Source: Augochlora pura
Taxonomy: Eukaryota > Arthropoda > Insecta > Hymenoptera > Halictidae
Assembly (NCBI RefSeq): GCF_028453695.1
Contig: NC_135779.1
Location: 9,126,831 to 9,190,830 of the forward strand
DNA: 64,000 bases
Direction of reading: 5' to 3'
Part shown: positions 63,884-64,000 of the stretch, piece after piece
Numbering within the stretch: the stretch's first letter is position 1
Layout: every line of letters begins with the position of its first letter
The notes under the pieces: model-generated
What the model was told of the DNA's origin: nothing
What the model saw: the letters and a program-made list of their open reading frames with translations, nothing else
Database searches by the model: none
Made by a program: the position numbers and the translations under genes

Positions 63884-64000
63884 GTAACTATAACTTTATT
63901 ATCTTCGAAACCAATATGCGTGTATTCTTCAAATGCTTCTTAGGAAATCACTGTCTTATAAAAATTGTAACCACGAAAATGTTTCTATTGTTGACTAAAC

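Noticed and set aside
1..64000. tRNA, rRNA, known microRNAs, CRISPR arrays, bacterial-type operons
   Set aside because: I looked by eye for tRNA B-box-like sequences, familiar insect microRNA seeds and regularly spaced repeats and found none convincing. The periodic repeats present are protein-coding or satellite-like.

Overview
This window looks like insect nuclear DNA, most likely from a hymenopteran (bee, wasp or ant). Genes have short phase-consistent introns with GT-AG borders. GC-rich coding exons sit in AT-rich non-coding DNA. Several short elements have TTAA-bounded inverted ends of piggyBac type. The products are typical animal and insect orthologues. Species cannot be fixed from the sequence alone. 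I see no bacterial, viral, CRISPR, rRNA or tRNA features.

Layout, left to right. 1.7-7.7 kb (+): last seven exons of a class A (rhodopsin-like) G-protein-coupled receptor whose 5' exons lie left of the window; two MITE-like elements sit in its introns and others nearby. 7.7-16.4 kb: no supportable gene, some degenerate repeats and MITE remnants. 16.4-23.4 kb (+): a complete gamma-glutamyltransferase with two alternative first coding exons. 25.9-26.1 kb (+): a single-exon NUPR1/p8 stress protein with a TATA box. 27.9-37.2 kb (-): an MDC1-type mediator of the DNA-damage response (FHA domain, long disordered middle, tandem BRCT). A complete type-B carboxylesterase (33.8-36.6 kb, +) is nested in its second intron on the opposite strand. 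38.3-41.4 kb (-): complete RAD54. 42.3-43.4 kb (+): complete geminin, head-to-head with RAD54 across an interval carrying E2F-type sites. 44.4-57.1 kb (-): a long smoothelin-like gene with one 4.2-kb exon and a C-terminal calponin-homology domain. 57.1-63.0 kb: non-coding, with a long CT microsatellite and a TATA-like box. 63.0-63.9 kb (+): the first exons of the dual-oxidase maturation factor (moladietz/DUOXA), running off the right edge.

Functionally, the middle of the window groups three chromosome-maintenance genes: MDC1 (damage signalling), RAD54 (homologous recombination) and geminin (licensing control). RAD54 and geminin may share a cell-cycle promoter. The esterase nested in MDC1 ends in an ER-retention-like KEEL. 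The flanking genes (gamma-glutamyltransferase, NUPR1, DUOXA) have redox or stress roles, but nothing in the sequence shows they work together.

I looked for an undescribed multi-gene system and did not find one. The most unusual items are the nested gene pair, the alternative N-termini of the transferase, the MDC1 and smoothelin internal repeats, and a small MITE whose end carries a triple array of transposon-end-like repeats. Exon boundaries were derived by hand from splice consensus, reading-frame phase and family conservation, and should be treated as predictions.
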